Made by a program: the position numbers and the translations under genes
Notes under the pieces: model-generated
Database searches by the model: none
Told to the model about the DNA's origin: nothing
The model's input: the letters and a program-made list of their open reading frames with translations, nothing else
In this document: piece after piece, positions 15,173-22,899 of the stretch
Numbering within the stretch: position 1 is the stretch's first letter
Layout of the letters: each line of letters begins with the position of its first letter
Assembly (NCBI RefSeq): GCF_025567315.1
Contig: NZ_JAOQJE010000004.1
Location: 124,001-188,000, forward strand
Source: Agathobaculum ammoniilyticum
Lineage (GTDB): Bacteria; Bacillota; Clostridia; Oscillospirales; Butyricicoccaceae
Reading direction: 5' to 3'
Length of the DNA stretch: 64,000 nucleotides

Positions 15173-15766
15173 TCACAGCTTCATGGCCCGCGCGAGCTTG
15201 CTTTCTGGCTCCGGCGTCAGGGAGAGGTAATCGGCAAGGTCGGCGGCAAGCGCATGGAAAACCTCCTCGCTGCCCGCGATCCATTCCAGCTCGATCTCGC
15301 ACAGGGGGGCGGAGCGCCCGTTATGGTGCAGCATGCCCTCGTCCAGCGCAAGCTCGCAGACCGTGTCCTCCTGCTGGAGCAGGATGGCGCAGCGCCGGAA
15401 GTCGACCGTGCAGATCGTTTCCAGGCGCGCGGCGAGTGCCTGCTCGCACAGCGCGCGCGGCGCGCCTTTGTCGGGCAGCGCGGAGAGTCCCTCCGCGACC
15501 GTCTGCGCGTCGCACTCGTATTCCTCATGCGCGCGCATGCCGGCGGGAGTGCTGGTGTTGCGCCGCTTCATGCAACATACGCTGCGGTCGTTTTCGCGGC
15601 GCAGACGGAGTGCGGCGTCGTTGCGGCGCAGCAGACCGTCCGCCGTATCGAAATACTGCGATTTCATATGGATGGTGCGGCTTTGGCTGCCGATACGGGA
15701 GGAGGCCCAGAGCAGCGCCTGTCCCAATACCCATTCGTCCGCCCGCCATTTGTATTCCTTTTCCAT
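15173..15766 (-). CDS. CYTH domain protein (triphosphate tunnel enzyme)
   Basis: A 197-aa protein of the CYTH superfamily. The N-terminal ExExK signature is intact as EKEYK (residues 2-6), followed by QYFDT, LRLRREN, KRR, CELALDEG, CEIELEW and SKLARAM, the charged strands that line the phosphate-binding tunnel. Members hydrolyse inorganic triphosphate or act on organic triphosphates; the substrate here is unknown. Its start overlaps the proA stop by one base (TAATG), so it is the last gene of the proline cluster. Functional connection to proline synthesis is not obvious. Confidence 0.8.
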   Translation of the reverse strand: MEKEYKWRADEWVLGQALLWASSRIGSQSRTIHMKSQYFDTADGLLRRNDAALRLRRENDRSVCCMKRRNTSTPAGMRAHEEYECDAQTVAEGLSALPDKGAPRALCEQALAARLETICTVDFRRCAILLQQEDTVCELALDEGMLHHNGRSAPLCEIELEWIAGSEEVFHALAADLADYLSLTPEPESKLARAMKL

Positions 15767-17013
15767 TACCGTATCTGTCCGTTTCCATAAATGATAAATT
15801 TGGTGGTGGTCAGCGCGGTCAGCCCCATGGGGCCGCGCGCATGCAGCTTTTGCGTGGAAATGCCGATCTCTGCACCGAAGCCGAACTCAAACCCATCGGT
15901 AAAACGGGTGGAGGCGTTGACATAGACCGCCGCCGCGTCGACCTCATCCAGAAAACGCTGGGAAGCCTCGTAGTCGCGGGTGACGATGCACTCCGAGTGA
16001 CCGGTGTTGTAGCGGTTGATATGTGCGATCGCCTCGTCGAGCGAATCAACGACCTTGCAGGAGATCTCATATCCCAGATATTCGCGCCCGTAGTCCTCCT
16101 CTGTGGCGGGGAAGACGGCGTCGCCCAGAAGCTCCCTGGTGCGGGGGCAGCCATGGATGGAGACGCCGCTCGGCGCGAGGCCGGCCGCCGCCATGGGCAG
16201 GAACCGCGCCGCCGCGTCCTTGTGGACGAGCAGGCTTTCGGCCGCATTGCATACGCTCGGGCGCTGGCATTTGGCGTTGACCAGGATGCGCTGCGCCATC
16301 TCTAGGTCGGCGGACGCATCCACATACACGTGGCAGTTGCCGGTTCCGGTCTCAATGACTGGAACGGTCGCGTTCCGGACGACCGACTGGATCAGGCCCG
16401 CCCCGCCGCGCGGGATAAGCACGTCGAGCCAGCCGTTCAGCTTCATCATCTGCGTGGCGCTGTCGCGCGAGGTGTCCTCGACCAGGTTGATGGCGCCCTC
16501 CGGCAGGCCCTCGCCGGCAAGCGCCGCACGCATGAGACGGGTCAGGCACATGGAGGAGTGGAATGCCTCCTTGCCGCCGCGTAGGATGCACGCCGAGCCG
16601 GCCTTGAAGCACAGCGCGGCCGCGTCCACCGTGACATTGGGGCGCGCCTCGTAAATAATGCCGATCACGCCCATAGGTACGCGCTTCTGCCCGATGTTTA
16701 GGCCGTTCGGCGTTTTGCGCATCCACAGCACCTCGCCGATGGGGTCGGGCAGGGCTGCGACCTGGCGGCAGCCCTCCGCGATGCCGGCGATGCGTTTTTC
16801 GTCCAGCATCAGGCGGTCGATCAGCCCTTCCACGAGGCCGTTTGCGCGGCCGTTTTCGATATCGATGCGGTTGGCGTCGATGATTTCGCGGGTATTCGCA
16901 AGCAGCGCGTCCGCTATGGCGAGCAGGCCGCGGTTTTTATCGTTTGTGCCGAGTCTGGCGACCGCGTATTTGGCGCGGCGCGCGTCCGCGGCAATGTCCA
17001 TCAGTTGTCGCAT
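15766..17013 (-). CDS. proA: glutamate-5-semialdehyde dehydrogenase
   Basis: A 415-aa NADPH-dependent enzyme, second step of proline synthesis, reducing gamma-glutamyl phosphate. GVIGIIYEARPNVTVDAA, GSACILRGGKEA and NAKCQRPSVCNAAE (catalytic cysteine) match the family, as does the C-terminal ARGPMGL. Length is canonical. The order proB, 33-aa ORF, 61-aa ORF, proA, CYTH suggests one transcript from the promoter upstream of proB. ATG 17013 follows a weak ribosome binding site. Confidence 0.95.
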   Translation of the reverse strand: MRQLMDIAADARRAKYAVARLGTNDKNRGLLAIADALLANTREIIDANRIDIENGRANGLVEGLIDRLMLDEKRIAGIAEGCRQVAALPDPIGEVLWMRKTPNGLNIGQKRVPMGVIGIIYEARPNVTVDAAALCFKAGSACILRGGKEAFHSSMCLTRLMRAALAGEGLPEGAINLVEDTSRDSATQMMKLNGWLDVLIPRGGAGLIQSVVRNATVPVIETGTGNCHVYVDASADLEMAQRILVNAKCQRPSVCNAAESLLVHKDAAARFLPMAAAGLAPSGVSIHGCPRTRELLGDAVFPATEEDYGREYLGYEISCKVVDSLDEAIAHINRYNTGHSECIVTRDYEASQRFLDEVDAAAVYVNASTRFTDGFEFGFGAEIGISTQKLHARGPMGLTALTTTKFIIYGNGQIR

Positions 17014-17036
17014 GGGTTACACCTCGTTTTATCGTT

Positions 17037-17222
17037 TTATTTCTTTTTGAAAGGGGCGGCCGCCATAACAAGCATCACGATCAAGTATAGGCCGTACAGG
17101 ATGTAGGTAACGGCGTTGCTCCAAGGGAAAGAGGCTTCGGGATGGTGCAGCGCATAGATGAAAAACGCGGCGGCAGCTATCAGCATAACCAGCGCGATGA
17201 GGCGTGATTTTTTCTTTGTCAT
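17037..17222 (-). CDS. small membrane protein (61 aa)
   Basis: A 61-aa protein with two transmembrane helices (about 8-25 and 36-55) and lysine-rich termini (MTKKKSR, FKKK), so both ends are predicted cytoplasmic. ATG 17222 follows GAGGGAGGAAGCCCGTT, a strong ribosome binding site. It sits between proB and proA on the same strand. No family recognised; its conserved-looking position suggests a small accessory or stress protein, but this is speculation. Confidence 0.65.
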   Translation of the reverse strand: MTKKKSRLIALVMLIAAAAFFIYALHHPEASFPWSNAVTYILYGLYLIVMLVMAAAPFKKK

Positions 17223-17293
17223 AACGGGCTTCCTCCCTCGTTATATCCGCTGGGGGTGCTCAGGGGAAAGAGGGGGGCGCCGGCGGCCCCGCG

Positions 17294-17395
17294 TCAGCAC
17301 GGCCAGCCGTGCAGATAGGCCTGCAGGCCGAAAAACGAACCGACCGCGATGCCGATCAGAGAAGCGATCAGATACCGGATGCGTGTCTTGGTCAT
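17294..17395 (-). CDS. tiny membrane protein (33 aa) coupled to proB
   Basis: A 33-aa frame, MTKTRIRYLIASLIGIAVGS onward, with a single hydrophobic helix at about 8-26 and a basic N-terminus, ending HGWPC. Its ATG overlaps the proB stop as ATGA (17395-17392), and GGGAGG lies 10 bp upstream within proB. Those two features make it more credible than a random frame. It is followed by another small membrane protein gene. Function unknown. Confidence 0.55.
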   Translation of the reverse strand: MTKTRIRYLIASLIGIAVGSFFGLQAYLHGWPC

Positions 17396-18201
17396 AGTCC
17401 TGCAACCTCCCGTGCGAAAAGCGTGCCGACCGGCTTACCGTCGACGATATCGTATAATATACCCTGCTTATCCCCGTTGGCGACCAGCATGGGGATGCCC
17501 GCGTCCATGCACAGTTCGGCGGCGGTGATCTTGGTGGCCATGCCGCCCGTGCCGTGCGCCGAGCCGGCGCCGCCCGCCATGCGGCGTATTTTCGCGTCGA
17601 TCCTGGAAACGTGACGGATCAGCTTGGCCTGCGGGTTTTTGCGCGGGTCGGAATCATACAGCCCGTCGATATCCGAAAAAATAACGAGCAGGTCGGCCTC
17701 GCACATACGCGCGACGACCGCGGAAAGCGTGTCGTTGTCGCCAAAGTTTTCAATATGCTTCAGCTCGGCTGTGGCGACCGTGTCGTTCTCGTTGACGATC
17801 GGCACCACGCCGGTGCGCATGAGGGCGGTAAAGGTGTTGTGGATGTTTTCACGCTGGTCGTCGTCCACAATGTTTTCGCGCGTGAGCAGGATCTGAGCCA
17901 CGTTGATGCCGTATTCCAGGAACATTTTGTCGTAAATGTGCATCAGCTCGCACTGGCCGACCGCAGCGGCGGCCTGCTTCATGGCCAGCTCGGTGGGGCG
18001 CTCGCTCAAGCCGAGCTTGGCGGCGCCGACGCCGACCGCGCCGGACGACACAAGCACCATTTCAAACCCCTGGTTCTGCAGGTCGCTGATGGTGCGGACG
18101 AGCCGCTCGATGCGGCGGATGTTGAGCTTACCGTTTTCATATGTCAGCGTCGAGGTGCCGACCTTGACGACGATGCGCCGGACCTCGTTGATATTAAGCA
18201 T
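17392..18201 (-). CDS. proB: glutamate 5-kinase, without PUA domain
   Basis: A 269-aa amino acid kinase, first step of proline synthesis. VVKVGTSTLTYENG, LVSSGAVGVGAAKL, NENDTVAT, FGDNDTLSAVVA, FSDIDGLYDSDPR and GTGGMATKI are the ATP and glutamate-binding motifs. The C-terminal PUA domain of the 370-aa enzymes is absent, as in other short ProB. I use ATG 18201, which follows CGGAGGTCTTTT; the longer upstream frame has no such support. A promoter lies at 18297-18269 on the minus strand. Confidence 0.93.
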   Translation of the reverse strand: MLNINEVRRIVVKVGTSTLTYENGKLNIRRIERLVRTISDLQNQGFEMVLVSSGAVGVGAAKLGLSERPTELAMKQAAAAVGQCELMHIYDKMFLEYGINVAQILLTRENIVDDDQRENIHNTFTALMRTGVVPIVNENDTVATAELKHIENFGDNDTLSAVVARMCEADLLVIFSDIDGLYDSDPRKNPQAKLIRHVSRIDAKIRRMAGGAGSAHGTGGMATKITAAELCMDAGIPMLVANGDKQGILYDIVDGKPVGTLFAREVAGL

Positions 18202-18268
18202 AAAAGACCTCCGGTTTCCGGCAGGGCGGACAGGGCCGCGCCGCTGGCTTCCTATTATATACATGTTT

Positions 18269-18297
18269 ATTGTAGCACAGCGGGCGGCTTCACACAA
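18269..18297 (-). promoter_or_regulatory. promoter of the proline cluster
   Basis: On the minus strand, TTGTGT (18297-18292) and TACAAT (18274-18269) have 17-bp spacing, about 68 bp upstream of proB. Confidence 0.6.
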
Positions 18298-18469
18298 GGC
18301 AAACAAAAATCTTTTACAAATTGCCGGAAAAACCGGTTCGTAGAAAAATATACCCGCCGGACGGCTATCTTTGCGCATATTTTTTGTTCCAAAAGGTCAA
18401 TTGTTGTGGTATACTATATTTTATCAAATTATGCCTTTTGAACGATTTTGCGAAAGGAAGGGATCAGTC

Positions 18470-18781
18470 ATGGCAAACCGCGTGACCATCCAGATCGCGG
18501 GGCAGCATTATACCATGCTGGCCAACGAGACCGTGGAATATATGAACGAGGTCGCGGAACTGGCGCAGCAGACCATCGCGGAGTGCGGCGGCTCGGCGTC
18601 GTTCGCGTCCACACGCGCGCTTGCGCTGGCGACCGTCAACCTCGCGGATGAATATATCAAGGCCAAGACCGCGGCGGAAGCGGCCGAGGCCAAGTGCCGC
18701 GCGCTGGAAGCGGAAAACACCGCGCTGCGGCAGCAGGTGAGCCGCAACAGCGCGAACCACCCCGGAAACCGACGCAAATGA
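18470..18781 (+). CDS. zapA: cell division protein ZapA
   Basis: A 103-aa FtsZ-ring associated protein that cross-links FtsZ filaments. NRVTIQIAGQHYTMLANETVEYMNEVA is the N-terminal globular domain signature; residues 60-95 are a long coiled-coil helix. ATG 18470 follows GAAAGGAAGGG. Its stop overlaps the start of the peptidase U32 gene (ATGA), placing it at the head of a run of cell-envelope genes (U32, maf, mreC, mreD, PBP2). A TATACT box at 18410-18415 is the likely promoter element, though the -35 is weak. Confidence 0.9.
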   Translation: MANRVTIQIAGQHYTMLANETVEYMNEVAELAQQTIAECGGSASFASTRALALATVNLADEYIKAKTAAEAAEAKCRALEAENTALRQQVSRNSANHPGNRRK

Positions 18782-20808
18782 ACCGGATAGAGCTTCTGGC
18801 CCCCGCAGGCTCGCCGGAGGGGGTGCGCGCCGCAGTCCAGTCGGGCGCGGGCGCGGTATACATGGGCTTCGGCACGTTCAACGCGCGCCGGGGCGCGAAG
18901 GGCTTTTCGCAGGATGAAATGGCGCAGGCGATCGCCTATTGCCGCGCGCGGGGCGTCAAGACCAATATCACCCTGAATATCCTTGCCGGTGACCGCGAGC
19001 TGGACGCGGCGCTGCAGGACGCAAGGTTCCTCTACGAAGCGGGCGCGGACGCGCTGATCGTGCAGGACCTTGGCCTTGCGCGCCTGATTCATGCGCACGC
19101 GCCGGATTTCGCGCTGCACGCCTCCACGCAGATGACCGTTCACACGCTGGACGGCGCGCGGGAGGCGCGCGATATCGGCTTTTCGCGCGTGGTGCTCAGC
19201 CGCGAATGCACGCGGGACGAGGTGCGCCTGATCACCGAACAGGCGGGGGTGGAAACCGAGGTGTTCGTCCACGGTGCGCTGTGCATGTGCTATTCCGGAC
19301 AGTGCTACCTGTCTGCGGTGATCGGCCAGCGGTCGGGCAACCGCGGCCTGTGCGCCCAGCCCTGCCGCCTGCCGTATGGCGGCGGCTACCCGCTGTCGCT
19401 CAAGGATCTGGCGCTGGCTGGCCATGTGGCCGAGCTGGCGGAGATGGGCGTGTCCTCGCTCAAGATCGAGGGGCGCATGAAGCGGCCGGAGTACACGGCG
19501 ATCGTCACCGGAATCTATGCCGGCCTGCTGCGTGAGCGGCGCGGGCCCACGCCCGGGGAGCGGGATATCCTGCGGCGGGTGTTTTCGCGCGATGGCTTTA
19601 CAGACGGGTACTATACCGGCAAAAAGGGCGACGGGATGTTCGGCACCAAGACCGACGTGCCGCTGCAGGAGGTTCAGTCCCTGTACGACGAGGCGGCGCG
19701 CCGCTTTGCAGAGGGGAAGGAGGCGCCGCTCGTTCCGGTGTCGCTTTGCTTTACCGCGCGGGTGGATACCGGCGCGGTGCTGAGCGCGGACGGGGTTTCC
19801 GCCGCGGCGCCGGCCGAGCGGGCGGTCAACCGTCCGACCACGCCGGAGATGGTGGAAAAGTCCTTGCGGAAAACCGGCGGGACGCCGTTTTATGTCAAAA
19901 ACCTGCGCATCGAGCTGGAGGACGGGCTGGCCGTGCCGGCGTCCGTGATGAACGGGATGCGGCGCGACGCGCTTGCGCTGCTGCTTGCCAAGCGCGGTAC
20001 GCCGCCCGCCCGCGACTGGCTGGAAGGGCCTCTGCTACGGCGGGACGAGGAATGCGCGTCGCGCGAAGGCTTCCGCGGCTTTACCGCGTCCGTGCGCACC
20101 AAGGCGCAGGCGGCGGCGCTCCGCGGCCTTGGACTGGAAACCGTTTACGCGCCGGTCGGCGTGGCGGCCGAGACTGGCCTGCCCGCCGTGCTGCCTCGCG
20201 TGTTTTCGGACGCGGAGCAGCCCGAACTGGAGATGCTGCTCGGCGAGGCGATGAGCCGCGGCACCCGCACGGTGCTGGTGGGCAACATCGGGCAGGTCGC
20301 GCTTGCGCGGCGCATGGGGTTCACGATACACGGCGATTTCGGCCTGAACGCCTATAACAGCAAAACGCTGCACGCGCTCGCGGAAATGGGCGTGACGCGG
20401 CAGACGCTTTCGTTTGAGGTGCGTCTGGCGCAGGCGCGCGATATGGAAGGGCCGCTCGAAACCGAGCTGATAGTTTATGGATATCTGCCGCTGATGATCT
20501 TCGAAAACTGTGCGATCCGCCGGCAGCACGGCGGCCGCTGCGCCTGTCGGGAGGGTACGACCTGTTTGACAGACCGGAGAAAGGCGCGCTTTGCGCTGCT
20601 GCCCGAATACGGCTGCCGCAACACGCTGCTCAACAGTCGCCCGCTGTACCTGCGCGCGGCGTATGAGCGCTTGGGCGTGCAGACCGCGCGGCTGCTGTTC
20701 ACGACGGAGCCGCCGGAGGAATGCGCGCGCATCGCGCGGGCGTTCCTGGACGGGACGCCGCTGGACGGGGATTTCACCAACGGCCTGTACAAAAGAGGAG
20801 TCGAATAA
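18778..20808 (+). CDS. peptidase U32 family protein with DUF3656-type C-terminus
   Basis: A 676-aa protein. Residues 1-300 carry the U32 core (ELLAPAGSPEGVRAAVQSGA, CMCYSGQCYLS, NRGLCAQPCR), whose four cysteines are thought to bind an iron-sulfur cluster. The long C-terminal part with CAIRRQHGGRCACREG has another cysteine set. Homologues such as RlhA act in hydroxylation of 23S rRNA rather than proteolysis, so an RNA-modification role is plausible. ATG 18778 overlaps the zapA stop, and its stop overlaps the maf start (TAATG). Confidence 0.85.
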   Translation: MNRIELLAPAGSPEGVRAAVQSGAGAVYMGFGTFNARRGAKGFSQDEMAQAIAYCRARGVKTNITLNILAGDRELDAALQDARFLYEAGADALIVQDLGLARLIHAHAPDFALHASTQMTVHTLDGAREARDIGFSRVVLSRECTRDEVRLITEQAGVETEVFVHGALCMCYSGQCYLSAVIGQRSGNRGLCAQPCRLPYGGGYPLSLKDLALAGHVAELAEMGVSSLKIEGRMKRPEYTAIVTGIYAGLLRERRGPTPGERDILRRVFSRDGFTDGYYTGKKGDGMFGTKTDVPLQEVQSLYDEAARRFAEGKEAPLVPVSLCFTARVDTGAVLSADGVSAAAPAERAVNRPTTPEMVEKSLRKTGGTPFYVKNLRIELEDGLAVPASVMNGMRRDALALLLAKRGTPPARDWLEGPLLRRDEECASREGFRGFTASVRTKAQAAALRGLGLETVYAPVGVAAETGLPAVLPRVFSDAEQPELEMLLGEAMSRGTRTVLVGNIGQVALARRMGFTIHGDFGLNAYNSKTLHALAEMGVTRQTLSFEVRLAQARDMEGPLETELIVYGYLPLMIFENCAIRRQHGGRCACREGTTCLTDRRKARFALLPEYGCRNTLLNSRPLYLRAAYERLGVQTARLLFTTEPPEECARIARAFLDGTPLDGDFTNGLYKRGVE

Positions 20809-21380
20809 TGCGGATTATACTGGCGTCCGCCTCGCCGCGCAGGCGGGAGCTGCTGGCGCTGATTACGAAGGAATTTACCGTCTATCCGGTGGATGCGGAC
20901 GAGACGCTGCGCCCGGGCGCGCCGCTCGACGCGGAGGTCGTGCGCCTGTCCCGCCTCAAGGCGGAGGCGGCGCGGCGTATGCATCCGGACGCGGTGTGCA
21001 TCGGGTCGGACACGATGGTGACCATTGACGGCCTGCCACTCGGCAAGCCGGCGGACGTGCGGCAGGCGGCCGACATGCTGCGCCATCTGCGCGGGCGCAC
21101 GCACGAGGTGCTGACCGGCCTTGCGGTGCTGCCACCGGACGGCGCGGCGCGCACGCTTTGCACCCGCACGCGCGTTACTTTCCGCGATTTTGCGGAGGAC
21201 GAGCTGGCTGCCTATCTCGCCACGGGCGAGCCGCTGGACAAGGCGGGCGCCTACGGCATCCAGGGCCGCGGCGCGCTGCTGGTGGCGGGGATCGAGGGCG
21301 ATTATTACAGCGTCATGGGGCTGCCGGTCGCGCCGCTTTACGAGGTACTGCGCGGGCTGGGCGCGCTCCGCGCCGGATAG
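20808..21380 (+). CDS. maf: Maf family nucleoside triphosphate pyrophosphatase
   Basis: A 190-aa house-cleaning enzyme that hydrolyses non-canonical nucleotides such as dTTP, UTP or modified bases. LASASPRRRELL (residues 5-16) is the Maf signature, SDTMV and GKPAD are catalytic, and DKAGAYGIQG is the second conserved loop. ATG 20808 overlaps the stop of the U32 gene. The frame is open further upstream but no start there has support. It precedes mreC, a common arrangement in Firmicutes. Confidence 0.93.
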   Translation: MRIILASASPRRRELLALITKEFTVYPVDADETLRPGAPLDAEVVRLSRLKAEAARRMHPDAVCIGSDTMVTIDGLPLGKPADVRQAADMLRHLRGRTHEVLTGLAVLPPDGAARTLCTRTRVTFRDFAEDELAAYLATGEPLDKAGAYGIQGRGALLVAGIEGDYYSVMGLPVAPLYEVLRGLGALRAG

Positions 21381-21515
21381 GGACGCGCGTCCGGAAAAGT
21401 GGGCGCGCAAACAGGGGTTGCGCAGTTGGGGGCTTTGTCCGCGCGGTACGCGGCACGGCCCTTTCGTTTGGAACAGGGGTTCCGGACGGGAGATATCAGA
21501 AAGGAAGTTTGATTT

Positions 21516-22361
21516 TTGCGAAGAAGAAACAGACTGGGCTCGCGTTTTTTCATCGGCGTCGCCGTGGTGATCGTGCTGTGCATCCTTTCCGCACTGTACA
21601 GCGGCGTGACCGGAAATCCGTCGCCCGTGACGACCGCAGTGGGGATCGTCGCCACACCGATCCAGAAGCTTGCGACCGGTGTGAGCGGCTTTTTCGGTAA
21701 AGGGCTGAGCTATTTTACCGAATTCGACGCGCTCAAGGCGGAGAATGAGGAGCTGCACCGACAGATCCGTGAGATGGAGCAGACCGTGCGCGACGCGCAG
21801 CTTGCAATAGAGGAGAACAACCGCCTGCGCGCGCAGGCGGGCCAGCCCGAACGCGCGCGCGAACTGACCACGCTCAACGCGGAGGTCATCGCCCGCAACC
21901 CGGGCGACTGGGCGACCGTGCTGACGCTCGACAAGGGTTCGTCGCACGGGGTAGAGGTCAATGACGCGGTCATCACCGAGGATGGGCTGGTCGGCTATGT
22001 CAGCGCGGTCGCACCCAACTACAGCACGATCACGACCGTCGTCGATATCGAGATGCAGTGCGGCGCGCTGATCACCCGCACGCGCGACAGCGCGATTGCG
22101 GAAGGAAGCTACGACCTGATGGCGGAAGGCAGCCTGCGCCTGTCCTACCTGACAGAGGACGCCAGCATCGTGATCGGCGATACGGTGGAGACCTCGGGTG
22201 CGGGCGGCGTGTTCCCCAAGGGCGTGATGATCGGCACGGTCGAGAGCGTCCTGCCGGAGGAAAACGGCATCTCGTATTACGCGGTCCTCAAGCCGTTCGT
22301 CGATGTGGAAACGGTGACGAACGTGTCCGTCGTGACCGCCTTTACGGATACTACGGAGTGA
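21516..22361 (+). CDS. mreC: rod shape-determining protein MreC
   Basis: A 281-aa bitopic membrane protein of the elongasome. One N-terminal transmembrane helix (about 10-30), then a coiled coil (65-110, ALKAENEELHRQIREME) and the paired beta-barrel domain (AEVIARNPGDWATVLTLDKG). I use TTG 21516, eight bases after AAAGGAAG; the encoded RRRNRLGSRFF matches typical positive N-termini. MreB is not next to it here; mreD and PBP2 follow directly. Confidence 0.92.
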   Translation: MRRRNRLGSRFFIGVAVVIVLCILSALYSGVTGNPSPVTTAVGIVATPIQKLATGVSGFFGKGLSYFTEFDALKAENEELHRQIREMEQTVRDAQLAIEENNRLRAQAGQPERARELTTLNAEVIARNPGDWATVLTLDKGSSHGVEVNDAVITEDGLVGYVSAVAPNYSTITTVVDIEMQCGALITRTRDSAIAEGSYDLMAEGSLRLSYLTEDASIVIGDTVETSGAGGVFPKGVMIGTVESVLPEENGISYYAVLKPFVDVETVTNVSVVTAFTDTTE

Positions 22362-22365
22362 GCTT

Positions 22366-22875
22366 ATGCAGAGAGAACAGTTATCCATCCCGAAGATGAT
22401 CCTGTACATTTTGTTCGCGCTGGTGTTTTATGCGCTGCAGTCCAGCCTGTTCGGGGCGTGGTCGATCCGAGGTTACCACCTCGATCTGCTGCCCGCGTTC
22501 GTCGCGGCCGCCGCGCTGCTGGACGGGCCGGTGGAGGGCGTTATTATGGGCGTTGTGGTCGGGCTGCTGTACGACCTGGGCTTTACCGGCATCGACGGGC
22601 TGTACCCCATCTTTTTCATGCTGTTCGGCATGGTTGCGGGCGCGATGAGCCGGCTGACGCTCAGCCGGAACTATGTGTCCATGCTGATGCTCAACGCGGT
22701 CGAGATGGTCGTGATCGACCTGCTGCGGTATTTCTGCTACCTGCTGCCGCAGAAAGGCGCGCCGTTCGGGCTTGTGCTGCAGCAGACGGTCGGCGGCACG
22801 TTGCTCGCCAGCCTGCTGTGCTTTGCGGTATACGTCCCGATGGCCAAGATAAGCCGGAAATTTTCCGCGCGCTGA
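22366..22875 (+). CDS. mreD: rod shape-determining protein MreD
   Basis: A 169-aa integral membrane protein with five to six helices. The run DLLPAFVAAAALLDGPVEGVIMG is the family pattern. It starts four bases after the mreC stop and is followed by PBP2, completing the MreCD-PBP2 elongation module that guides lateral wall synthesis. Confidence 0.9.
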   Translation: MQREQLSIPKMILYILFALVFYALQSSLFGAWSIRGYHLDLLPAFVAAAALLDGPVEGVIMGVVVGLLYDLGFTGIDGLYPIFFMLFGMVAGAMSRLTLSRNYVSMLMLNAVEMVVIDLLRYFCYLLPQKGAPFGLVLQQTVGGTLLASLLCFAVYVPMAKISRKFSAR

Positions 22876-22899
22876 CCCCTGCCAGAAAAGAGGAATCCC

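Noticed and set aside
17392..18201. proB as a truncated gene because the PUA domain is missing
   Set aside because: Short ProB enzymes without PUA exist, all catalytic motifs are present, and the stop is coupled to the next frame.
18255..18285. Third copy of the two-hairpin repeat near the proB promoter
   Set aside because: CTATTATATACATG and GCACAGCGGG recall the repeat, but no hairpin arms are formed; probably chance similarity.
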